Source of the DNA: Pictodentalium vernedei
Taxonomy: Eukaryota > Mollusca > Scaphopoda > Dentaliida > Dentaliidae
NCBI GenBank assembly: GCA_031216915.1
Contig: CM062295.1
Coordinates: 180,310,927-180,374,926, forward strand
Direction of reading: 5' to 3'
DNA length: 64,000 nucleotides
Below, piece after piece: positions 55,876-64,000 of this stretch. A program made the position numbers and the translations under genes. Within the stretch, counting starts at the first letter, position 1. Each line of letters opens with the position of its first letter. The notes under the pieces were generated by a model. The model had not been told where the DNA came from, made no database searches, and saw only the letters and a program-made list of their open reading frames with translations.

Positions 55876-57100
55876 GTGAGTGTTCATTCCTAATAGTAAT
55901 GTCATTAAAAAAATCATTAAAATCAAGTCTCGATTGAGGAACATTTCTAGCACTGATTCAAAGAAAAAGAATGTTTAGGGTATTTTTAGAATTCATTTGG
56001 AATATGTCAGTTGGTCAGAAAAGCAATCCATAGGTTCGCTTTTTTAGCCAACTCAAATATTCCAGACAAGTGAATGTAAACATAGACAATGGACTATTTA
56101 AGGGCTAGACTGGTTCCAGGCTATGACAGCATTAAAATTCCTTACAGAGTTAGATTGGTGGGCAGAGAGCTTGCAGAATACTATGCCTGAGATGTGTGTG
56201 TAATTAATCATTGCCTGCTTGTGGAATTTTGATTTAGACAAACATGCTTACAATATAAATCTCAAGACAACCATTAATTTGTATTTTTGTCATTAAATCG
56301 AACTAGGAGTGCCATCCCTTAAAATAACATTGAATAATAATAGAGACATTCTTAACTTAAATGAAAACATTCTGCTAACCCTGCACTACTACAGTACACA
56401 GCACGAACTGATACACTGCAAAGTAACAATTTATTTATTATGTTATCAGTGTTTAAGGTAATTTTCAATGTAAGGCTGTTTCAAAACTGCAGTATAAGGT
56501 TAAGTTAAGTTTAGCCAATTTGCTTATACCAATGCCACCCTGACTTTAGAATACTTTCACCACAGACCTTGGTTACAAAGAAAGTCAGAAAGTGCAGGCC
56601 TCTACAGATTAGAAATTAATGCAACCTGAAGAAGGGTTATCTTAATATTTTTAGGGAACATGTTTTTCAGGTAATCAATTTTCTGAGAGCACTTTCCAAC
56701 ACTGTTTCACACCATAGTACTTATCGCCAACAGGGGCAACATGAAGGGGCAGTTTAATGGTGGTGTAATCACAGCCCGAGTAATTTTTTTGTTGTTGCAA
56801 TATTTTGATATGAATATTTTAATATACATTAATTCATGCTTGCTAGTAATCATGTACTTTCTTACTAGACTAGAGTTGATACATGGACCTGCCACACATA
56901 CACAGTCGGTCATACAAATGGCGGTCTGTGACAACCTATTTGGGCTGTTGGGGAACCTAGCATGACCAATTTGGAATACAGTAAATACTAATTAATCAAG
57001 AAGTTGGGAAGTCCATGTATCTATGACTGCTACATGTATTTATCCACAAATAAAGTTTCAAGAACTTAAGAGTCTCTTAACTATAATCCTGACTGACTAA
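55876..57100. other. Mostly low-copy DNA with weak coding-like stretches
   Basis: Frames near 56120-56193 (AMTALKFLTELDWWAESLQN and onward) and 56869-56964 (after TACTTTCTTACTAG: LELIHGPATHTQSVIQMAVC and onward to a stop) look protein-like but have poor donors. An eroded F2-like stretch lies at 56428-56600 (GTGTTTAAGGTAATTTTCAA, CTTATACCAATGCCACCC). Confidence 0.3.
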
Positions 57101-57101
57101 T

Positions 57102-57168
57102 ATATTCCAACTACATCATCAAGGCATGCCTTCACGGAAGGCATGCCTTGATGATGTTGTTGGAATAT
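57102..57168. repeat. Palindrome
   Basis: ATATTCCAACTACATCATCA, AGGCATGCCTT and the complementary right arm form a stem of about 31 bp around CACGG. Confidence 0.85.
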
Positions 57169-57179
57169 TTTGACAGATG

Positions 57180-57600
57180 TGAATTATCACAGTAAGGAAT
57201 AAGAGCAATGCCCAAGGTGGCTAAATATGCCCATTGAGCAATTCGAGTTGTAGCAATTTTTCTTCCGAGAGAGAAGTGAAAAAATCCCCATAACTTTGAA
57301 TGGGTTATTTGGATGAGCCTCCAAATTGCAAGTGTGCAGGTTCCAACTGTGGTTATTAATCAAGTCAAGTTCGGAGATGATCACCTGAAACACGACTGAG
57401 AAAACCACCAGACAACTTTAGAGAGCAATGAAAATTCCATATGGCCATATCTTAGGAAGGGTCAATCTGATCACCCTCAAAATCGCAGGTGCACAGGCTC
57501 CTATCATGGTTATTATTCAAGCCAAGTTTGGAAAAGATCAGTTGAAAGACGACTGAGAAAACTTCTGGACAAAAAGTTCAGCTTATAAATCAAGTATACA
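57180..57600. repeat. Two-unit degenerate tandem repeat
   Basis: CAAGTGTGCAGGTTCC, GTGGTTATTAATCAAG, TCAAGTTCGGAGATGATC, ACGACTGAGAAAACCACC recur about 180 bp later with changes. This looks like a worn core of a satellite-bearing element. Confidence 0.6.
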
Positions 57601-57884
57601 CCTCCTACCCTAACAAACACAACCCCCTCCAACTGGATCATTTTCGTAATGTTCCTGATTGCCACAGTTGGAGAAAACAGAATTTTATCAACATGAGAAA
57701 AGCAGATCACGATTTTGGAAGAACTAAAAGCAAAAGATTATCATGGGCAATTTGAGTATATGCTCCTGGTATTTTCTGAGGTCAAGTGGAGTTGATGAAT
57801 GGAAAATTGGTCATCTTATTTGAAGATATTTCATTTAAGAAGAATGATAAGCAAACTTAATGATCAATCACCCTTTTTGTACAG

Positions 57885-57989
57885 GCCTGAAAGTGTTGCT
57901 TGTCACATGTGGAAAAAAATGTCCAGACAATGGGGGATTAAGAGCCAAGAAGGAGGTGGGGAAATTTGTAAAAACACAAAATTCAGTGG
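57885..57989 (+). CDS. Possible exon
   Basis: Acceptor CACCCTTTTTGTACAG is strong, and the donor AGTGG|GTGATG is acceptable. Two of three frames are open across the 105 bp (PESVACHMWKKMSRQWGIKS and onward, or LKVLLVTCGKKCPDNGGLRA and onward), which limits confidence. No domain is recognised. Confidence 0.25.
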
Positions 57990-58002
57990 GTGATGACATC
58001 AT

Positions 58003-58230
58003 ATTTATTTATTGGTGTTTAAGGTCGCATATTTCTGCACACCAGCTAACAGTGAATGCAGCATGGATATAAAGTAAAATTTAGACAATTGCTTATACCC
58101 ATGTTGCCCATTTTAGAGAACTTCCACCACTTCATTGGTGACTGGATTCTATTTTACCTGTAAAACAGCTTGTTTACCAGAACAATCAAGCACTGCATCA
58201 CTTCCTGGGGTTCCCACAGAGGGAGATGAC
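58003..58230 (-). mobile_element. Second SINE-like family (F2), best tail
   Basis: TTATTTATTGGTGTTTAAGG, TCGCATATTTCTGCACACCA at the low-coordinate end equals the AATA/TTAAACACCAATAAATA tail of the main SINE family. Inside are TTATACCCATGTTGCCCATT, ACCTGTAAAACAGCTTG and CCTGGGGTTCCCACAGAGGG. The shared tail suggests both families use the same LINE machinery. Confidence 0.65.
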
Positions 58231-58250
58231 TTCATTTTTGAGCAGCATGT

Positions 58251-58565
58251 ATATTACCAAACGGGGGAGCGTGGTGGCTCAGTGGAAGACTGTTCAACTT
58301 CTATGCTGGAGGTTTCAAGTTCGATCCCTGTCCGGGACGGCCTGCGTTGTGTCCTTGGGCAAGGCACTTTATCCCGGTTGTCTAAATGGGGGCACGATGT
58401 TGCCGTGTACTAAGGTGTACTGCACATCGATGGTGCACGTCTTCAACCCACCGCATACTCCAGCTTCCTCCACCCATAAAACTGTCACAGTCATGATTAG
58501 CCATTGTGCATAAGTATGTGACCTTAAACACCAATAAATAAATAAATAAATAAATATTACCAAAC
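58251..58565 (+). mobile_element. tRNA-headed SINE, full length, 12-bp duplication
   Basis: The insert 58263-58553 is flanked by ATATTACCAAAC (58251-58262, 58554-58565). The head has an A box (GTGGTGGCTCAGTGG near 58271-58285) and a B box (AAGTTCGATCC, 58317-58327). The body has GTGTCCTTGGGCAAGGCACT, GGGGGCACGATGTTGC, GTACTGCACATCGATGGTGC. The end is GTGACCTTAAACACCAATAA then AATA repeats. Part of the middle body is deleted relative to 13258. Confidence 0.92.
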
Positions 58566-59056
58566 AATATGTAACCACAGTTTTTAATCAAAATATTTTT
58601 TTCTCTTTTGAGTATAAAACAAATTGATAAGAGATGAAAAAAACGAGTGCTGTTGACCAAGGCTCTCATGCAAGCAATATACTACTGTCAAATCATTAAC
58701 CTGCATCTAACATCCTCCTTAACACTAGTTATGGAGAGTCAAATCTTATCGGCATTCTTTCTGCAACAGACCTTTCCCTCATGATAAAAATTTTAATGCT
58801 GCCATGATTTATTGGAACCAAACAGATAGTGGCAGAGTTATAGCATTAAATATGTTTTTGGATCATATCCGTGTAGCAAAGTGAGAGAAGCTCTGACCAT
58901 AGAGAATTGAAACAATATCTTGGAAAAAAATAAAAATCATCATGTAAATTTAGCTACAGATGTTTGTTATATTATCAATATGAAACAACTTGAACTTGAT
59001 ACATTTTGTTGAAAACAGATTCAATAATTTAGTTACTTCCCTTGATATGCATGTAG

Positions 59057-59213
59057 AAAACAAAAAAAAATGACCTGACCACACAAAACTTTGAATCGTT
59101 TGATGATGAAGTACACATTCAAATTATTTATTTACTCATTCGCAAGAAGTGGATTAGAGATGTTTTACACTCAGAGGATTCTAAAAAAAAAAATGAGAAA
59201 AAAAATATATTTG
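59057..59213 (+). CDS. Possible exon (weak)
   Basis: A strong donor (TTTG|GTAAGA) ends a frame reading NFESFDDEVHIQIIYLLIRK, KWIRDVLHSEDSKKK and a lysine/asparagine-rich end. The start is placed after ATGCATGTAG because an in-frame stop precedes it. Two A-runs in the frame make it sensitive to single-base errors. Confidence 0.22.
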
Positions 59214-59334
59214 GTAAGATTTTTCTATCGTGTAAACTTTTGATAAACAGGAGAAAGAAAAAAGTGAACTTCTTGCATACTGGTAATCCTATTTCCTTCA
59301 TCCTCAAAGCTCTCCATCATCCATCATCATTAGG

Positions 59335-59573
59335 TTAACCCTTTGAACTCTAGTGGTATCTTCCATGCCAGTTCAATGGCAACAATTAGAAGAGTCCATA
59401 TTCATTATTTGGGGTAGACCAATCAGTATTTTCAACATGCAGCCTCGGGCTGCATGCTGAAAATACTGATTGGTCTACCCCACAATATTTACTGAACAGC
59501 CATCCTATATAATGACAGTATGACGTATCATGTTCCTGGCCAGAAAAGCGGCAGCTGGGGTTCAAAGCGTTAA
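59335..59573. mobile_element. Palindromic TTAA MITE, separate family
   Basis: TTAACCCTTTGAACTCTAG and GGGGTTCAAAGCGTTAA bound it. The centre AATCAGTATTTTCAACATGC, AGCC|TCGG|GCTGCATG with its complement is a stem of about 37 bp per arm. TTAA plus CCC again fits piggyBac-type ends. Confidence 0.85.
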
Positions 59574-59879
59574 TATCTGAAGATTATAGATGAAAGATTA
59601 CTTGAAATACTCATCTGCATACAAACTAAACAATCTTCGGTCATAAAAGGAAGGAGAAGTCAAAGATTATTACCGAAGATTATTACCGCTTATACTGGAG
59701 TGAAATCCTGTTAATTCAATAATTGAATAGCTACTTTGCCCATGAAAATTTTTCATTTGAAAGTGTACAGTTAACAGGAATTGGATTATTTTCTTGTCTT
59801 CTAGTGACAAGATGACCATTTATTCTTAGAGATGGGCAATAGACTGAAAAATTGAACTGATATCGATATCAGAGGGTAC

Positions 59880-61917
59880 TGAAACAGGAGGCCCCACGGG
59901 GCCTGAAACACTCACCTTGAACAGAACACGATATAAAAAGAGTCCAAGAAAGAGTCTGATTTAAGCAAGCTATCTCCATAGGATACATTGTCAATCCTTG
60001 AGCCAGTCAAGAGTGATAAAAATAGTCCGAGCATCATGCCTTTTCTTCAGTTGATCATAATGCAAAAAGTGGAGCTCCCCTATGAAACCCCTTAATACAA
60101 CCTATGTGGATTAATCTTAGTTACACACCTCTAGAGGGTACTGAATACAAAATTTCTAGTTCTTCAGCTACATGGACAATTCCGGCTCCCATAGGGAGCC
60201 CAAATATTAACCCAGGCACTCAATTTGAACAAAGTTGAATATGACCTCCATAGAGGTTGTATACCAAATATGAAAGCATTCTGACTGGTGGATCATCTTA
60301 TACTAAGTTAAAATTTGGGCTACCATAGCAAGCCCAAATATGAACCTACAGACCCGAGTTGAACAAACTTGAAGCTCACTCCATTTGTATACCAAATATG
60401 AAAGCATTCTGACTAGTGGATATGAAGAAGAAGATTTTTAAAGAAATTTCCTCATATTGCACTAAGTTAAAATTCGGGCTACCCTAAGGGAGCCCAAATA
60501 TTAACCCAGTCAACCAATTTGAACAAACTTGAATCTAACTCCCCTAGAGATGTTGTAAACCAAATATGAAGGGATTCTGACAGGTGAAACTGAAAAAGAA
60601 GATTTTTAAAGAAATTCCCTCATATTGTACTAAGTTAAATTTCAGGTTCCCATATGGAGTCCAAATATTAACCCAGGCCCTTGAATTGAAGAACTTGAAT
60701 CTGACCCCCCTAGAGATGTTGTATACCAAATATGAAAGCATTCTGACTGGTGGATCAGAAGAAGATTTTTAAAGAAATTTCCTCATATTGCACTATGTTA
60801 AAATTTGGGCTACCATAGCGAGCCCAAATATATACCTAGGGACCCATTGAACAAACTTGAATCTGACCTCCCCTAGAGATGTTGTATACCAAATATTCTG
60901 AAGAAGATGATTTTTAAAGACTATCCCCTTGGTTTGAACAATCTCGAATCTGACCCTCATAACAATGATGTATACCAAACATTAAAAGATTCTGACTGGT
61001 GGTTCTGAAGAAGATTTTTAAAGAATATTCCCCATATTGCCCTAAGTTAAAAATTAGGGCTCCTGTATTGAGCCCAAATATGAACCAATAGGCTTTAATT
61101 TAACAAGCTTGTATCTCACCCCCTATGGTTGCTGTATACCAAATATCAGAAGATTATGAACATTGGTTCTGGAGAAAAGATTTTTTTTATTTTTTGCAAA
61201 TATGCTGACTCAGTATTTTTCCGATGCCCTCTACAGAACACTCTAACAAAACTGATGGTATTTGTTTTTTCACCACTCAATTCAACTGGTCCTAAGGATG
61301 CTTCATACCATATAACAGTTCTCTGTTCCGTGTGATTTGGGAAATATGGGTGTTTGAAAATACTTCTATTTTTAGCTCTTGCGGTCCTCATGGGGATGAA
61401 GGAATTTTTTTTTTTTTGCATGAGTCATGAACTTATGACCCAATAATACCACACACCACATTTGGTTCAAATCAGACCATCAGTTCAGAAAATACATATT
61501 TGGGGAGAGGCCAAAAATCTTACCCCTCCAATTACAAAGCCAAATTTTGCTTTACGAACTTTATTTGAACGAACTTTATTTGAACAAACTTGATTCTACA
61601 CCTCAAAAGAAAGCTCCATAACAAATATCAAATCAGTGTACCCACTGGTTCATGAGAAGAAGATTTTAAAAATATTTTGGAGCACTTTCCCCCACCCCCT
61701 CCCTATGGGGCTGGGCATGTTGAGTTAAACAAAAATGCAATGCCGATTTGGGACCATCACTCACACAAACTTTCACTTCAATTGGCCCAGTAGTTTTGCA
61801 GAAGACCAAAACATGGTGTTGACAGATAACGGCCAGATGATGGCCGGATGACGGATGGACGACGGATGGAGAGAGATTAGATTAGCTCAGCTTGACTTCG
61901 TCAATGTGAGCTAAAAA
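59880..61917. mobile_element. Satellite-cored element with ~165-bp core, second copy
   Basis: It begins with GGCCCCACGGGGCCTGAAAC and ends GACTTCGTCAATGTGAGCTA, AAAATT after a GGATGGACGACGGATGG run. Seven or so units share the text of copy I (CTAGAGATGTTGTATACCAA, GAAGATTTTTAAAGAAATT, AGCCCAAATATTAACCCAG). The two elements also share a unique right part (CCTAAGGATGCTTCATACCA, TTCTCTGTTC). Confidence 0.7.
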
Positions 61918-62057
61918 TTAACCAAACCAATCACTGAATACTGAAACCATCAAAATTTTCAAACTTTCCTACATTTGCTATTTATAAGACCTTGCTGAGA
62001 CTTGATAGCAGCTTTAGTGTTCATTTTCATGAAAGAAGTTACTGATTTTCTTTTCAG

Positions 62058-62162
62058 TTTTGTGAAAGATTAAAGGCCTGGGCAATTGTCTCGAATTCAC
62101 ACCAAATACAACCTGTACACATCCAGTTTCTCAGCAGGACTTTACTAGAAATCACTGCCCAG
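62058..62162 (+). CDS. Possible exon
   Basis: ACTGATTTTCTTTTCAG is a strong acceptor, and CCCAG|GTGCTT is a fair donor. The 105 bp between are open only in phase 0 and end in phase 0: FCERLKAWAIVSNSHQIQPV, HIQFLSRTLLEITAQ, which reads like an alpha-helical protein segment. No family is recognised. The flanks carry no repeat that I can place. Confidence 0.35.
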
Positions 62163-62204
62163 GTGCTTTGTATATTGTCAGCAGAACCTCCTAATAATGG
62201 CATG

Positions 62205-62452
62205 TTAACCCTTCACCCAACACAAAGAATATCAAAATTTATTATTTTAATAACGATTTTTTAAATTTTTCAAAAAATTTCAACAAAACCATATCATGTG
62301 ACCCCTCAATGGAACGAGCTCATCAAACTCGTTGCAATGAGGGGTCACATGATATGGTTTTGTTGAAATATTTTGAAAAAAGTATTTTTTCAACTGCTCA
62401 ATTTGCAAATTACACGGGGTGGATGAGAGCGATTCATTAGGTAAAAGGTTAA
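62205..62452. mobile_element. Palindromic TTAA MITE, class 1
   Basis: TTAACCCTTCACCCAACAC and TTCATTAGGTAAAAGGTTAA bound it. The centre pairs ACCATATCATGTGACCCCTC, A-TGGAACGAGCTC with its complement. The right end has GGGGTGGATGAGAGCGATTC. Confidence 0.9.
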
Positions 62453-63018
62453 GAGCATATGCTCTGAGATTGCAAAAGCCTGAAATAGATCTCTAAGAGT
62501 CAAGTTGCTTGGTACAAGTCACAATATTACATGTACTGTAGATATGATTTGTATTTGGAAAAGAATGCCAATGTTAAGCTCATTTGTCAGTGGCATTTAT
62601 GGTGCAATGGCAGAATGATATAAGAACAGGGTATTTTTTGTTTTTAAAAATTTGATTAGCAGTTTTTATCGCTGTCCTGGAAGATTGATTAGCAATTTCA
62701 ACTTCATCCCCCACCCCACCATCCCCCCAAAATTTCTCAATTTATATCACATACTACACTGCATGTTTACTCGTGTCCGAACTCATACTCTAGTATAACC
62801 ACATCCCTAACTTTACAAACGTGAGTTACCAAGTGGCCCCTCTGCGTACAAGCACACCTTTTCACATGGTACTTTTCAGTTTTCGATTAAAAACGATTTT
62901 AGTCACAGGTACAGGTAATTACGACAAAAATAGGTAAGTAGTCATCTGATGATCGCGACAACTAACCTTACCAAAGAAATAAAAAGATTCACTGGTCCCA
63001 TGGGTTGGCAATGAAAAA

Positions 63019-64000
63019 ATGAAAGTGTCAATGACACTGTAGCTCAACTTGACAAACTTGAACTTGGTAAGTTATAAATGAAATGGCAAAATTGAAGATC
63101 ATTGGTACCAATGTTATTTTTTTTGCCAGTGGCAACATTTTTTGACAGAAACCGAAGAAAATCGATAGCTCCCATCTAGAGGCCTCCCCAAACAAGCATG
63201 CCAGGTTTCAAAGCAATCCGATCATAAATGTGCCCTATAGGGTGTACAAAAGGGAAATATTGTGGTCTGACTAGACTAAATTCTAAGAACGTTGGCCGTG
63301 GAAACATTTTTTGACGGAAATGGAAGAAAATCGATAGCTCCCATCTAGAGGTCACCGTAAATAAGCATACCAGGTTTCAAAGCAATCTAATCATAAATGT
63401 GCCCTGTAGAGTGAGCCAAAGGAAAATATTGTGGTCTGACTAAACTAAGTTCTAAGAATGTTGGCTGCGGCAACATTTTTTGATGGAAATTGAAGAAAAT
63501 TGATAGCTCCCATCTAGAGGTCACCCCAAACAAGCATGCCAGATTTCAAAGCAATCCGATCATAAATGTACCCTGTAGGGTGTGCCAAAGGGAAATATTG
63601 AGTCTTCTGACTAAACCAAGTTCTAAGAACGTTGGCTGCGGCAACATTTTTTGACAGAAATTGAAGAAAATCGTTAGCTCCCATCTAGAGGTCTCCCCAA
63701 ACAAGCATACCAGGATTCAAAGCAATCTGATCATAAATGGGCCCTGTAGGGTGTGCCAAAGGGAAATATTGAGGTCTGACTAAACTAAGTTCTACGAACG
63801 TTGGCCGTGGCAACATTTTTTGCCAGAAATTGAAGAAAATCAATAGCTCCCATCTAGAGGTCACCCTAAATAAGCATGCCAGGTTTCAAAGCAATCCGAT
63901 CATAAATGTACCCTGTAGGGTGTGCCAAAGGGAAATATTGAGTCTTCTGACTAAACTAAGTTCTAAGAACGTTGGCCGCGGCGACATTTTTTGACAGAAA
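63019..64000. mobile_element. Satellite-cored HINE-like element, copy G (runs off the window)
   Basis: The left end ATGAAAGTGTCAATGACACT plus TAGCTCAACTTG matches copy D. The core is a third, unrelated satellite of about 170 bp (GATAGCTCCCATCTAGAGG at about 63164, 63333, 63502, 63673 and 63842, with AAGCATGCCAGGTTTCAAAG, GGGTGTGCCAAAGGGAAATA). The right end lies beyond the window. Confidence 0.7.

Noticed and set aside
58263-58340. tRNA gene
   Set aside because: A and B boxes are present, but the sequence continues into the SINE body and ends in AATA repeats inside a 12-bp duplication. No proper tRNA fold was traced.
58770-58880. Exon candidate with acceptor TTTCTGCAACAG and donor AAA|GTGAGA, open for 36 codons
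   Set aside because: The inner sequence (GCTATAACTCTGCC on the minus strand) resembles the CCATAACTCTGG text found in satellite-type repeats of this window, so a repeat remnant is more likely.

Overview
This window looks like repeat-saturated, AT-rich DNA from a metazoan nuclear genome, most likely a marine invertebrate. A mollusc or similar lophotrochozoan is my best guess. The evidence is polymerase III-derived SINEs with target-site duplications, palindromic TTAA-flanked MITEs, a DIRS-type tyrosine-recombinase retrotransposon, and long mobile elements carrying satellite-like cores. There are no prokaryotic-style operons. No complete host gene is visible. A few exon-like segments with good splice-site context lie between the repeats, so the window may be the intron space of a gene on the + strand, but each exon is weakly supported.

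Layout: 0.5-1.1 kb holds degenerate palindromic MITEs. 1.1-5.1 kb is a hAT-like element with an exact 8-bp duplication that contains a satellite-cored element. 5.1-9.1 kb holds a short degenerate array, an old SINE, foldback elements and possible exons. 9.1-10.1 and 10.8-14.8 kb are two more satellite-cored elements, the second with a tRNA-headed SINE inside. 15-20 kb is a mix of SINEs, palindromes and MITEs. 20-21.3 kb is a 350-bp-period repeat. 23-28.8 kb is a satellite-cored element with four near-identical 835-bp higher-order units. 29-39 kb has MITEs, SINEs, a truncated satellite-cored element, C-rich degenerate tandem repeats and an ATGG microsatellite. 39.4-42.8 kb is a decayed DIRS-like retrotransposon on the minus strand. 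43.9-47.1 kb is a MITE cluster, one member split by a SINE. 49-51.3, 51.8-55.6, 59.9-61.9 and 63-64 kb are further satellite-cored elements.

The best candidate for an under-described system is the satellite-cored family. Its members share short ends: a small hairpin at the low-coordinate end and inverted subterminal repeats reading TAGCTYAACTTG and its complement. Their tandem-repeat cores are unrelated (about 141 bp in four-monomer higher-order units, an 835-bp unit, about 170 bp, about 237 bp). This matches what is known of non-autonomous Helentron-type Helitrons (HINEs), but core swapping on a constant end is striking. A second notable system is a SINE family in which one body and tail is joined to either a tRNA-derived or a 5S-rRNA-derived head.
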